Below, one piece after another: positions 7,683 through 15,569 of a stretch of 28,779 nt of DNA (positions are counted from its first letter, which is position 1; each line of letters begins with the position of its first letter). The position numbers and the translations under genes were made by a program. The DNA lies in assembly GCA_964454645.1 (NCBI GenBank), contig CAYVTM010000014.1, positions 1 through 28,779 on the forward strand, given 5' to 3'. The notes below the pieces were generated by a model, which saw nothing but the letters and a program-made list of their open reading frames with translations, made no database searches and had not been told where the DNA came from. This DNA comes from CAYVTM01 sp964454645 (GTDB lineage: Bacteria > Bacteroidota > Bacteroidia > Sphingobacteriales > Sphingobacteriaceae).

Positions 7683-8159
7683 ATGACTGAACCCAATCCG
7701 GAATTTATGCGCGAAGCCATTCGCCTTTCTACAGAGAATGTGATCAGTAAAAAAGGCGGGCCGTTTGGCTGTATTATTGTTAAAGACGGAAAAATTATTG
7801 CAAGAGGCACCAATGAAGTAAGCTCTACCAACGACCCTACCGCACATGCCGAAATTATTGCCATCCGAAATGCCTGCAAAGAATTAAACAGCTTTAGCCT
7901 GGAAGGCTGCGAAGTGTATTGTAGTTGCGAACCTTGTCCTATGTGTCTTTCAGCGATTTATTGGGCAAGGGCTGCTAAAATTTATTATGGCAATACCAAA
8001 GCCGATGCTGCTAAAATAAATTTCGATGATCAATACATTTATTCTGAAATTTCTAAAGAACACTCGGAACGAAGTATTCCTTCGGAAAATTTCTTAAGAG
8101 AAGAAGCCCTGGAAGGTTTTCAAACCTGGATAAAGTTCGAGGGCAGGATCGAGTATTAA
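7683..8159 (+). CDS. Nucleoside/guanine deaminase (GuaD-like, cytidine deaminase fold)
   Basis: Zinc deaminase of 158 residues that probably converts guanine to xanthine in purine breakdown or salvage. The zinc and catalytic motifs are visible: HAE (in DPTAHAEIIAIRNAC) and PCPMC (in SCEPCPMCLSAIYWAR). From memory, the line-up with Bacillus subtilis GuaD is close through GGPFG, TNDPTAHAE, CEPCPMCL-AIYWAR and the C-terminal FDD--IY-EI, ERSIP and terminal EY. TadA tRNA deaminases share the zinc motifs but normally read LEPCPMCAGA and lack this C-terminus, so TadA is the less likely alternative. It follows the OmpH-like gene by 26 bp and is probably co-transcribed. It converges on the Hsp15-like gene with only 11 bp between stops and no visible terminator. 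Confidence 0.82.
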   Translation: MTEPNPEFMREAIRLSTENVISKKGGPFGCIIVKDGKIIARGTNEVSSTNDPTAHAEIIAIRNACKELNSFSLEGCEVYCSCEPCPMCLSAIYWARAAKIYYGNTKADAAKINFDDQYIYSEISKEHSERSIPSENFLREEALEGFQTWIKFEGRIEY

Positions 8160-8170
8160 TACAACAAAAA

Positions 8171-8554
8171 TTACTCTTCCCAACTTCCCTGAATATCGTC
8201 TATCTCACGTCGCTCTTTTTTTGTTGGGCGACCTGTGCCTCTGTCGCGTTTAAGTACAGGAGTGGTAAAAACCGAATGCAAACGAGGCACATCCGATTTC
8301 GGGCTTAAATCCTCGAAATATTGAGCAGCAGTTTTCGCATCTACACGCTTTTCCAACAATTCAAGTACACGGATATTTTTTTTATCGGAATCCTTTTGTA
8401 TGCTATATAATTCACCTTCTTTCACCAAATACGAAGGCTTTACACTTTGATTATTCAACTTCACTTTTCCCGCTTTACAAGCCTCGGTAGCCAGTGACCG
8501 CGTTTTAAAAATACGAATAGCCCATAAATACTTATCGATCCGAAGCTTTTCCAT
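8171..8554 (-). CDS. S4-domain RNA-binding protein, Hsp15-like
   Basis: Small S4-domain protein of 127 residues. E. coli Hsp15 (HslR) binds free 50S subunits carrying a nascent chain and recycles stalled ribosomes; the same role is assumed here. The S4 motif is at the N-terminus: RIDKYLWAIRIFKTRSLATE followed by GKVKLNNQSVKPSYLVKEGE. The C-terminal tail is basic (KRDRGTGRPTKKERR), typical of the family. An upstream in-frame ATG at 8590 would add 12 residues (MKTYKFKIYFCK) and overlap the predicted promoter; MEKLRIDKYLW at 8554 is the family start. It diverges from dapD. Confidence 0.9.
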   Translation of the reverse strand: MEKLRIDKYLWAIRIFKTRSLATEACKAGKVKLNNQSVKPSYLVKEGELYSIQKDSDKKNIRVLELLEKRVDAKTAAQYFEDLSPKSDVPRLHSVFTTPVLKRDRGTGRPTKKERREIDDIQGSWEE

Positions 8555-8558
8555 CTTG

Positions 8559-8566
8559 CAAAAATA
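8559..8566 (-). promoter_or_regulatory. -7 box of the Hsp15-like gene, implying a nearly leaderless mRNA
   Basis: TATTTTTG on the minus strand matches TAnnTTTG exactly and ends only 4 bp before the ATG at 8554. If used, transcription would begin at or next to the start codon. Low-complexity AT sequence raises the chance of a random match. Confidence 0.4.
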
Positions 8567-8588
8567 AATCTTAAATTTATATGTTTTC

Positions 8589-8646
8589 AAGTTTATTTGT
8601 AATTATTCTAAGAAAAAATGTTCCTTTGCCCTAAAGTTTATTTGTA
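8589..8646 (+). repeat. 13-bp direct repeat in the Hsp15-like/dapD divergent region
   Basis: AAGTTTATTTGTA occurs at 8589-8601 and again at 8634-8646, 45 bp apart start to start. The second copy runs into the first base of the dapD ATG. The copies contain the TTTG used in the promoter call. They could be tandem regulator half-sites or chance in AT-rich DNA. Confidence 0.5.
8596..8628 (+). promoter_or_regulatory. Candidate promoter of dapD
   Basis: TTTG at 8596-8599, a 21-bp spacer and TTCCTTTG at 8621-8628 (one mismatch from TAnnTTTG), 17 bp before the dapD ATG. Spacing fits the phylum pattern. A second TTTG lies almost on the start codon (8641-8644). Confidence 0.45.
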
Positions 8647-9464
8647 TGACAACACCTTATAAAGATTTGATTGAAAAAGCCTGGGAAGATCGCAACATGC
8701 TTAGCTATCCGGACGTACGTCGGGCTATCGAATTTGTAATTGATAAGCTTGATAAAGGAGACCTGCGTGTAGCAGAACCCGTAATGAATCGCTGGCATGT
8801 AAACAACTGGATTAAGAAGGCTGTCATCATGTATTTCCCAATCAGCGAGATGATTGAAACAAAAGTAGGGCCTTTTGTTTATCACGATAAAATGAAATTA
8901 AAAACGAATTACAAACAACAAGGTGTTCGTGTTGTTCCTAATGCCGTAGCACGTTACGGAGCCTTTCTTGCTAAAGGAGTAATCATGATGCCCTCCTACG
9001 TAAACATAGGTGCTTATGTAGATGAAGGAACGATGGTAGATACCTGGGCAACCGTTGGTTCTTGCGCGCAAATCGGTAAGAATGTTCACTTAAGTGGCGG
9101 AGTAGGTATTGGCGGGGTATTAGAGCCCGTACAGGCCGCTCCCGTTGTAATTGAAGATGGCAGCTTTGTGGGTTCGCGCTGTATCGTTGTTGAAGGGGTA
9201 CGCGTAGAAAAAGAAGCCGTACTCGGAGCGAATGTAGTATTGACGGCATCTACAAAAATTATTGATGTTACCGGCAATGAACCTGTAGAGTATAAAGGAA
9301 TTGTTCCGGCCAGATCGGTTGTTATTCCGGGATCGTACACGAAAAAATTCACAGCAGGCGAATTTCAGGTTCCATGTGCTTTAATTATTGGTCAGCGAAA
9401 AGAATCTACCGATTTAAAAACTTCTCTTAACAATGCCTTAAGAGAATATAATGTTGCGGTATAA
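8646..9464 (+). CDS. dapD: 2,3,4,5-tetrahydropyridine-2,6-dicarboxylate N-succinyltransferase
   Basis: Succinyl-CoA-dependent acylation of tetrahydrodipicolinate, the committed step of the succinylase branch of the diaminopimelate/lysine pathway, which also supplies peptidoglycan cross-links. The 272-residue length is normal. The N-terminal helical domain includes DLRVAEP and HVNNWIKKAV. The left-handed beta-helix of hexapeptide repeats covers about residues 100-235, with the conserved MMPSYVNIGAYVDEGTMVDT and GSCAQIGKNVHLSGGVGIGG segments and the C-terminal IPGSYTKKF. The succinyl form rather than the acetyl form (DapH) is indicated by length and these motifs. It is the first gene of a plus-strand run; the glycosyltransferase follows after 55 bp. 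Confidence 0.96.
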   Translation: MTTPYKDLIEKAWEDRNMLSYPDVRRAIEFVIDKLDKGDLRVAEPVMNRWHVNNWIKKAVIMYFPISEMIETKVGPFVYHDKMKLKTNYKQQGVRVVPNAVARYGAFLAKGVIMMPSYVNIGAYVDEGTMVDTWATVGSCAQIGKNVHLSGGVGIGGVLEPVQAAPVVIEDGSFVGSRCIVVEGVRVEKEAVLGANVVLTASTKIIDVTGNEPVEYKGIVPARSVVIPGSYTKKFTAGEFQVPCALIIGQRKESTDLKTSLNNALREYNVAV

Positions 9465-9519
9465 TGCATCATACTTTGGAGAAAAGTGCTGTGATTTGTA
9501 ATTCAAAAAAAAATAAAAG

Positions 9520-10668
9520 ATGAAAATTGGGTTCGATGCCAAGCGTGCTTTCTCGAATTTTACGGGCTTAGGGAATTACAGCCGTTCGACCATTCGTATT
9601 CTGACGGAACATTTTCCAACAAAAAAGTATTTATTATACACAGCGAAAGTACCCGATGAAAATCAGGTCCGCTTTTTAGATCTTCCTCATCACGCGCAAA
9701 CGCATATACGCATTCCTCGTACCTTTATTGGGGAGTTGTTTCCTTCGTATTGGAGAAGCTTCGGTATTCTCAAAGATTTACAGTCAGACCGTATAGATGT
9801 GTATCATGGACTGAGCCATGAACTGCCTAAAAATATTCATAAGACACCTATTAAAACGGTAGTTACCATTCACGATCTTATTTTTTTACGCTATCCGCAA
9901 TTTTATAAAAGTATCGACCGGAAAATTTACGAACGAAAATTTCGATATGCATGTGAACATGCCGATGCGGTAATTGCTATCAGCGAACAAACCAAACGCG
10001 ACATCATTCATTTTTTCGGAATTGATGAAAAGAAGATTTCGGTAATTTACCAATCCTGTTCACCTATCTTTTATCAGAGCCTTTCAAACATCGAACGAGA
10101 GATGGTCAGGAAAAAATATAAACTTCCTTCCAATTACCTGTTAAATGTAGGTACTATCGAAGAACGAAAAAATCTGATGACACTTGTGAAAGCACTGAAG
10201 CATTCGAAAAGTGATTTGCCATTAGTTGTTGTAGGAAGAAAAACCGCATATTTCGACAAGGTCCGGCAATATATACATGAACATCAATTAACACAACGCA
10301 TACATTTTATTGAAAAGATAAACTTCAGCGATTTGCCGGCGATTTATCAGATGGCATCACTCTTTATCTACCCTTCTTTCTTCGAGGGTTTCGGAATACC
10401 GATTATCGAAGCTCTGCATTCTTCAACTCCTGTTATTGCTGCAAAGGGTTCTTGCCTGGAAGAAGCCGGAGGTGCACATTCGCTGTACATCCATCCCGGA
10501 GATGAAAAAGAATTAGCAGAAAAAATAGATGCTGTATTATCCACAAAAGACTTACGTGACAAGATGATTCGCGAGGGGAAAGATTATGTAAAAAAATTCA
10601 ATGAGGGCGAAATAGCAGAAAAGCTTATCAAGCTATACAAAAAGATAATTCATGCAGGCAATCATTAA
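9520..10668 (+). CDS. Glycosyltransferase family 4 (GT-B fold)
   Basis: Retaining GT4 glycosyltransferase of 382 residues, probably cytoplasmic or membrane-associated and making a cell-surface glycan. The N-terminal acceptor domain starts MKIGFDAKRAFSNFTGLGNYSR, with the Gly-rich loop seen in this family. The C-terminal donor domain has NVGTIEERKNL (about 209-219), VVVGRK (about 236-241), and the EX7E-type donor-binding motif EGFGIPIIEAL with Glu289 and Glu297. Sugar and acceptor cannot be read from the sequence. No polysaccharide cluster surrounds it. Its 3' end overlaps the tsaC start by 17 bp, so the two are translationally coupled. Confidence 0.88.
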   Translation: MKIGFDAKRAFSNFTGLGNYSRSTIRILTEHFPTKKYLLYTAKVPDENQVRFLDLPHHAQTHIRIPRTFIGELFPSYWRSFGILKDLQSDRIDVYHGLSHELPKNIHKTPIKTVVTIHDLIFLRYPQFYKSIDRKIYERKFRYACEHADAVIAISEQTKRDIIHFFGIDEKKISVIYQSCSPIFYQSLSNIEREMVRKKYKLPSNYLLNVGTIEERKNLMTLVKALKHSKSDLPLVVVGRKTAYFDKVRQYIHEHQLTQRIHFIEKINFSDLPAIYQMASLFIYPSFFEGFGIPIIEALHSSTPVIAAKGSCLEEAGGAHSLYIHPGDEKELAEKIDAVLSTKDLRDKMIREGKDYVKKFNEGEIAEKLIKLYKKIIHAGNH

Positions 10669-11209
10669 AGAAGCGATAGCTGTTTTGAAATCGGGAGGGA
10701 TAATCTTATATCCTACCGATACCATTTGGGGAATAGGCTGTGATGCATGTAACGAAGCGGCAGCAGAGCGAATTATACAACTGAAAAAAAGATCTGAAAC
10801 AAAAAGTTTTATCGTGCTTCTGGATCAGGATCATAAACTGGAATCGTATGTGAAAGAAATTCCTGCAATGGCCTGGGATTTATTGGAGTTTGCAGAAAAT
10901 CCGCTTACCTTAATTTTACCGGGAGCAAAAAATCTGGCTCGACAAGTTATCAACGAAGATGGTTCGGTAGGAATACGTATTGTAAAAAAGGGGTTTGCTC
11001 ATGAGCTTATTAAAAAATATCGTTTCCCCATAACTTCTACTTCAGCAAATATCAGCGGAGAACCTTCGGCACTAAACTTCGAAGCTATCAGCGAAGAAAT
11101 AAAATCGGGTGTTGATTATATATGCCATGCAGAAGATACGGGCAGCGGAAAGGCTTCTACAATAATGAAGCTTGAGATAAATGGGCAATTTAGCTTTATA
11201 CGTCAATAA
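10652..11209 (+). CDS. tsaC: L-threonylcarbamoyladenylate synthase (Sua5/YciO/YrdC family)
   Basis: Makes threonylcarbamoyl-AMP from threonine, bicarbonate and ATP, the first step of t6A37 modification of ANN-decoding tRNAs. The 185 residues form one YrdC domain: the opening GGIILYPTDTIWGIGCDA (about 15-32), the KKRSETKSF binding segment, ENPLTLILPG, GSVGIRIV, and the signature TSTSANISGEPSA. It is the short YrdC-type, without the Sua5 C-terminal domain. YciO paralogues look alike, so a non-t6A role is possible but less likely. It overlaps the glycosyltransferase by 17 bp and precedes the CCA-type gene by 29 bp. Confidence 0.87.
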   Translation: MQAIIKEAIAVLKSGGIILYPTDTIWGIGCDACNEAAAERIIQLKKRSETKSFIVLLDQDHKLESYVKEIPAMAWDLLEFAENPLTLILPGAKNLARQVINEDGSVGIRIVKKGFAHELIKKYRFPITSTSANISGEPSALNFEAISEEIKSGVDYICHAEDTGSGKASTIMKLEINGQFSFIRQ

Positions 11210-11238
11210 GTTTTGTGTATTTTCGCTCTTTGGAATAC

Positions 11239-12648
11239 ATGAAACATTATCTGTCACATCCTATATTTAAATTAATTTCCGATACATCGGCCGAACTGAA
11301 CATGGAAGCCTATGTTATCGGAGGGTTTGTGCGCGATATTTTCCTGAACCGTCCGTCAAAAGATGTAGATTTTCTCATCATCGGAAATGGAATTTTATTT
11401 GCCGAAGCCGTAGCAAAAAAAACAGGAGGAAATACCCGTGTATCCGTATTTAAAAATTTCGGCACTGCCATGTTTTATTACAAAGGATTGGAAGTAGAAT
11501 TTGTAGGTGCAAGAAAAGAATCGTACCGCAGGGATTCGCGCAAACCCATTATAGAAGACGGCACCCTGAAAGATGACCAGAATCGAAGAGACTTTACGAT
11601 TAATGCCATGGCAATTACGCTGGATAAAGTAAACTTCGGGAAACTTATTGATCCTTTTGAAGGAAAGGAAGATTTAAAGAATAAACTCATCCGTACCCCT
11701 TTAGATGCCGACATTACCTATTCGGATGATCCTTTACGGATGATGCGCGCCATCCGTTTCGCATGCCAGCTGAATTTTCGAATATACAGCGATTCGCTGG
11801 ATGCCATCAAACGCAATGCCCATCGCATCAGTATTGTATCGAAAGAACGTATCACCGATGAGTTAAATAAAATAATATTATCCGAAAAGCCTTCGATCGG
11901 CTTTAAATTATTATTTGACACCGGATTATTAGAGCTTATTTTTCCATTAATGACCCGGCTCCAGGGCGTAGAAACCATTCAGGGGAAATCGCATAAAGAT
12001 AATTTTTATCATACCCTGGAAGTGCTGGATAATATCAGTGAGGAAACGGATAATTTGTGGTTACGATGGGCGGCCATACTACACGATATTGCCAAGCCTG
12101 CGACCAAACGTTTTGAACCTGAGCATGGATGGACATTCCACGGACACGAAGATCGCGGGGCAAGAATGGTACCTAAAATTTTCCGTGATTTGAGATTACC
12201 TCAGAACGAGAAGATGAAGTTTGTCCAGAAGTTAGTACAATTGCATTTACGTCCGATCGTATTGGCACAAAGCACCGTAACAGATTCGGCGGTACGCAGA
12301 TTATTATTTGAAGCAGGCGAAGATATTGATGCTTTAATGACTTTATGCAATGCCGACATCACTACGAAAAATGAATATAAGCTAAAAAAATACCGGAACA
12401 ATTTCGAGCTGGTAAAACAGAAGCTGATAGAAGTAGAAGAAAAAGACCGTCTGCGGAATTGGCAACCTCCGATTGATGGCCAGGAGATTATGGAAACTTT
12501 TGGGATAGGGGAAGGTCGTGAGGTAGGGAAAATAAAAAATGCGATCCGCGAGGCAATTCTTGAAGGAGATATTCAAAATGATCATACACAAGCCCATGCA
12601 TTTATGCTGCAATTGGGAGCAGAAATGGGTCTAAAGGTAAAAAAATAG
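11239..12648 (+). CDS. CCA-adding-type tRNA nucleotidyltransferase with HD domain
   Basis: Class II poly(A) polymerase/CCA-adding family, 469 residues. The nucleotidyltransferase core has GGFVRDIFL (28-36), the metal-binding DVD (Asp42, Asp44), RRDFTINAMA, the DDPLRMMRAIRFACQL nucleotide-specificity region, and the RRADAK-like NAHRISIVSKERI helix. A C-terminal HD domain includes AAILHDIAKP and WTFHGHEDRG. Bacterial enzymes of this layout add or repair the tRNA 3' CCA. The tRNA-Trp gene in this window does not encode CCA, so such an activity is needed. A GTG at 11215 is in frame, but ATG at 11239 gives the usual MKHYLSHPIFK start. Poly(A) polymerase is the alternative. Confidence 0.88.
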   Translation: MKHYLSHPIFKLISDTSAELNMEAYVIGGFVRDIFLNRPSKDVDFLIIGNGILFAEAVAKKTGGNTRVSVFKNFGTAMFYYKGLEVEFVGARKESYRRDSRKPIIEDGTLKDDQNRRDFTINAMAITLDKVNFGKLIDPFEGKEDLKNKLIRTPLDADITYSDDPLRMMRAIRFACQLNFRIYSDSLDAIKRNAHRISIVSKERITDELNKIILSEKPSIGFKLLFDTGLLELIFPLMTRLQGVETIQGKSHKDNFYHTLEVLDNISEETDNLWLRWAAILHDIAKPATKRFEPEHGWTFHGHEDRGARMVPKIFRDLRLPQNEKMKFVQKLVQLHLRPIVLAQSTVTDSAVRRLLFEAGEDIDALMTLCNADITTKNEYKLKKYRNNFELVKQKLIEVEEKDRLRNWQPPIDGQEIMETFGIGEGREVGKIKNAIREAILEGDIQNDHTQAHAFMLQLGAEMGLKVKK

Positions 12649-12655
12649 ATTTTGG

Positions 12656-12685
12656 TTTGTATAAGCCAAATTTTCCGTTATTTTG
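12656..12685 (+). promoter_or_regulatory. Candidate promoter of the pRiA4b-like gene
   Basis: TTTG at 12656-12659, an 18-bp spacer and TTATTTTG at 12678-12685 (one mismatch from TAnnTTTG), 36 bp before the ATG. It suggests that the pRiA4b-like gene, miaA and the MFS gene form a separate transcript from dapD-tsaC-cca. Confidence 0.4.
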
Positions 12686-12721
12686 TAAGAATAATTAATC
12701 GATAACCATTAAAAAAATACA

Positions 12722-13315
12722 ATGGCTGTTTATAAATTTAGAGTTACTTTTGAAGATTTTGATGAAGTAATTCGCGAGATCGAAATTAAATCGGGACAAA
12801 CCTTTGAAGACTTGCACAATGCTATTCATAAGGCTATAGGTTTTGACGGGAATTTTGCTTCTTCCTTTTATATGAGCAACGAACGTTGGCACAAGGGCAA
12901 AGAAATTACTTTATTTAAGTCCTCTATAAAAGATCCTGCAAAAACTACTTTGATGGCTGATGCCTATCTTAAAAATTTTATAGAGGATCCGCATCAACGC
13001 ATTTATTATATTTTCAACTTTGACAAACCATGGCCATTCCTCATCGAATTAATAAAAATAACGATTCAGGAAGATGCTAAAATTACATATCCTTATTGCA
13101 GCAGAAGTATTTCCGAAGCTCCTAAACAATTTGGGAACACTCCTCTTGCAGCAGCAACGATTAATGAAGATCTCGATTTTCTGAATGAGATGGAATTAGG
13201 CACGGAAGATGAGGAAGAAGTAGAAAACATGGGTTTCGATGATGCGGAAGAAAGTGAAGAAGAATCGGATGAGTTCAGCGCTGATTTTGATTCGGAATTT
13301 TCTCAGGAAGAATAA
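12722..13315 (+). CDS. pRiA4b ORF-3-like protein with an acidic C-terminal tail
   Basis: Member of the plasmid pRiA4b ORF-3-like family, whose biochemical function is unknown. The 197-residue protein opens MAVYKFRVTFEDFDEVIREI, then has the family's QTFEDLHNAIHKAIGFD segment (about 26-42) and the aromatic SSFYMSNERWHKGKEI patch (about 47-62), with YYIFNFDKPWPFLIEL (about 99-114) next. The last ~45 residues are extremely acidic (runs such as EDEEEVEN and EESEEESDE), low complexity and probably disordered. The plasmid in the family name is historical: base composition and setting look chromosomal, and nothing mobile is nearby. It sits between the CCA-type gene and miaA, 17 bp before the latter. 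Association with tRNA or ribosome metabolism is only a guess from context. Confidence 0.75.
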   Translation: MAVYKFRVTFEDFDEVIREIEIKSGQTFEDLHNAIHKAIGFDGNFASSFYMSNERWHKGKEITLFKSSIKDPAKTTLMADAYLKNFIEDPHQRIYYIFNFDKPWPFLIELIKITIQEDAKITYPYCSRSISEAPKQFGNTPLAAATINEDLDFLNEMELGTEDEEEVENMGFDDAEESEEESDEFSADFDSEFSQEE

Positions 13316-13332
13316 GTTTAAGCAACAATCTC

Positions 13333-14241
13333 TTGTCGACACAAAAAAAGGAACCACTTTTAATTGTAATTGCAGGGCCCACAGCTATTGGGAAAACAAA
13401 ACTTGCCATTGAAGTGGCGAAGCATTTTCGCACAGAGATTCTTTCTGCCGATTCGCGTCAGTTTTTCAAGGAACTTAGTATTGGGACGGCAGTTCCTTCG
13501 GCAGAAGAGCTTGCGCTTATCAAACATCATTTTATTCATTCTCATTCTTTAACAGATGAAATGAATGTTGGTATCTACGAACAGGAAGTGATTCCTCTCA
13601 TCGAAAAGTTATTTAAAAAGAAAAACCCTTTAGTGCTTGTTGGAGGCTCCGGCTTATATATACAAGCAGTGTGTAAAGGTCTGGATAATTTACCGGCAAA
13701 GGATGAGGCATTGCGCACAACACTCGAAAAAAAAACTTTAGTAGAATTGCAATCGATGTTGGCGGAATTAGATCCGGGCTATTTTAACGAGGTCGATACC
13801 CAGAACCCGCAACGTATGATGCGTGCCATAGAAGTTTCTATGCTTGGCGGAAAACCATACAGCAGCTACCGCACAGGTCAGGAAAAAAAACGCAAGTTCT
13901 CCATTCTGAAAATAGGATTAGATCTTGAACGCGGTGAATTGTACGATCACATAAACAAACGGGCCGATCAAATGATTGCTGCCGGACTGGAAGAAGAAGC
14001 GAAGCAAATGTATCCGTTCCGACATTTGAATGCCTTACAAACGGTAGGCTATTCAGAATTGTTTGATTATATGGATGGAAAAATTACACGTCAGATTGCT
14101 ATTGATTTAATCAAACAGAACACCCGCCGTTTCGCGAAACGTCAGCTGACCTGGTTTCGAAGAGATAAGGAAATCAAATGGTTCCATCCGGAAGCTCATG
14201 AAGAAATTATCCGGTATATAGAAGCATCTATTCAGAAATAA
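13333..14241 (+). CDS. miaA: tRNA dimethylallyltransferase
   Basis: Transfers a dimethylallyl group to N6 of A37 in tRNAs that read codons starting with U (i6A37). The 302 residues contain the P-loop GPTAIGKT (15-22), the conserved SADSRQ (about 36-41), a LVGGSGLYIQAV segment, and NPQRMMRAIEV. The C-terminal region has LQTVGYSELFDYMDG, QNTRRFAKRQLTWFRRD, all standard for MiaA. The start appears to be TTG at 13333 (TTG-TCG-ACA): no in-frame ATG or GTG precedes the P-loop and the next Met falls after it. There is no strong Shine-Dalgarno. It is followed by the MFS gene after 12 bp. Confidence 0.95.
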   Translation: MSTQKKEPLLIVIAGPTAIGKTKLAIEVAKHFRTEILSADSRQFFKELSIGTAVPSAEELALIKHHFIHSHSLTDEMNVGIYEQEVIPLIEKLFKKKNPLVLVGGSGLYIQAVCKGLDNLPAKDEALRTTLEKKTLVELQSMLAELDPGYFNEVDTQNPQRMMRAIEVSMLGGKPYSSYRTGQEKKRKFSILKIGLDLERGELYDHINKRADQMIAAGLEEEAKQMYPFRHLNALQTVGYSELFDYMDGKITRQIAIDLIKQNTRRFAKRQLTWFRRDKEIKWFHPEAHEEIIRYIEASIQK

Positions 14242-14253
14242 ATATACCGGAAC

Positions 14254-15480
14254 ATGCTTCGATTCATAAATCCTTATTTACAAATTGAAAAGAATGTGCG
14301 CTCAATGATCGTTGCACAGTTTTTTATTCAATTGGTAAATGCCGCATTCATGATGATCCTCAATATCTATTTAGCTAAGAAAGGATATGCCGATCATACT
14401 ATCGCCGATTTTATATCATACCGCTTTTTAACAGTGATGCTTATCGCTTTCCCTTTGGGTTTGTTTATCAAAGGAAGAAAGCTTATCCCCTTCTTCTATC
14501 TTTCAGCTATAGGCATTACGGTTTTCAGTATAGGGATTATTGCTTCGGTAGAATACCAATGGAATACTTTTATTTATATATCTCTTGCTTTATGGGGAGC
14601 ATCCTATGCCTTTATGCAAATACTGGCATTGCCTTTTATTCTCCGGAACACCAGTTCTGTATATCAAACTTCGGCAATCTCTTTGAGTTATTCCACTTAT
14701 AGTTTCGGAATGATTCTTTCGGGGTTCTTAATCTACGCATTGAGTGCCATAAGTTTTACATTTTTCGATGAGAAGATGAGCCTGCTTATCATATCTGCCT
14801 TATCTTCCTTAAGTATCCTCTTTGTTTTTCGGATGCAGCAAAAAGAGCTTGTCCCCGAACATAAAGGTAAACGACACGACCTTCGTGATTTCAACTGGAA
14901 AATTATTGTCAAAGCAATGACCCCTTCCTTAATTTTAGCAGTAGGTGCAGGACTTACAATTCCCTTTATTAATTTATTTTTCTATAAGGTATTCGCGATG
15001 GATTCGAATATTTTCTCTGCATTGAATTCCTTTTCTTCCATAACTGTTGCATTGGCTGCATTGCTCGTGCCACATATTAAAAACAAATACGGATACAGAA
15101 TCGCCATAACACGTACACAAAGTATCGCTGTACTTTCCTTAGCTTTATTAGCCTGTACCGAATTTTTCAAAATGGAACCCTGGGCGGTTTATGCCGCGGT
15201 AATTTTTTACCTGATTCGTCAACCCTTAATGAATATGGCGGCTCCGGCAACATCAGAATTGGTAATGAATTATGTAGGAAAGAAAAATCAGGAAATCATC
15301 AGCGCATTAACTGCATCGATATGGTCGGGAAGTTGGTTTGTGAGTGCGATTATTTTCCGGTTATTACGTGAAGAAGGATTATCCTATGCGAATGTATTTT
15401 TGATAACGGCTGCATTGTATTCATTCGGAGTTTTACTGTATTATTTCTTAATACGCGAACACGAGAAGAAAGAAGATTGA
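14254..15480 (+). CDS. Major facilitator superfamily transporter
   Basis: Inner-membrane carrier of 408 residues with about 10-12 hydrophobic segments in two halves, separated by a charged cytoplasmic loop near residues 200-215 (QQKELVPEHKGKRHDLRD). Segments are visible near 18-40, 45-68, 75-92, 98-125, 140-170, 175-192, 220-245, 255-272, 285-300, 308-325, 345-365 and 372-395. It ends in a charged tail (REHEKKED). The fold points to MFS, but no motif gives a substrate. It is the last gene of the miaA transcript, 12 bp after miaA. It converges on the DUF3467 gene. Confidence 0.8.
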   Translation: MLRFINPYLQIEKNVRSMIVAQFFIQLVNAAFMMILNIYLAKKGYADHTIADFISYRFLTVMLIAFPLGLFIKGRKLIPFFYLSAIGITVFSIGIIASVEYQWNTFIYISLALWGASYAFMQILALPFILRNTSSVYQTSAISLSYSTYSFGMILSGFLIYALSAISFTFFDEKMSLLIISALSSLSILFVFRMQQKELVPEHKGKRHDLRDFNWKIIVKAMTPSLILAVGAGLTIPFINLFFYKVFAMDSNIFSALNSFSSITVALAALLVPHIKNKYGYRIAITRTQSIAVLSLALLACTEFFKMEPWAVYAAVIFYLIRQPLMNMAAPATSELVMNYVGKKNQEIISALTASIWSGSWFVSAIIFRLLREEGLSYANVFLITAALYSFGVLLYYFLIREHEKKED

Positions 15481-15507
15481 TATTAGTAAAAGGCATCATA
15501 AATTTTT

Positions 15508-15552
15508 CCATCCACGAAAAACCTGCCTATAGGTATAGTATTTCGTGGATGG
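15508..15552. terminator. Hairpin between the convergent MFS and DUF3467 genes
   Basis: Perfect 12-bp inverted repeat CCATCCACGAAA/TTTCGTGGATGG around a 21-nt loop, in the 89-bp gap between the two stop codons. Neither side has a proper T-tract (GAATATCTT on plus, AAAAATTTATG on minus). An outer pair AGGCAT (15491-15496)/ATGCCT (15572-15577) could extend it. It is placed like a shared terminator but is not a standard intrinsic one; it may protect 3' ends. Confidence 0.55.
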
Positions 15553-15569
15553 GAATATCTTAACCGGTA

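Noticed and set aside
7683..8159. tRNA-specific adenosine deaminase TadA, tempting because tRNA-Arg(ACG) is present
   Set aside because: The CEPCPMCL-AIYWAR form and the C-terminal ERSIP and terminal EY fit GuaD-type guanine deaminase better than TadA.
12722..13315. Plasmid-derived or transposon passenger gene, as the pRiA4b family name suggests
   Set aside because: No terminal repeats, transposase or composition shift is seen, and it sits in a compact housekeeping operon.
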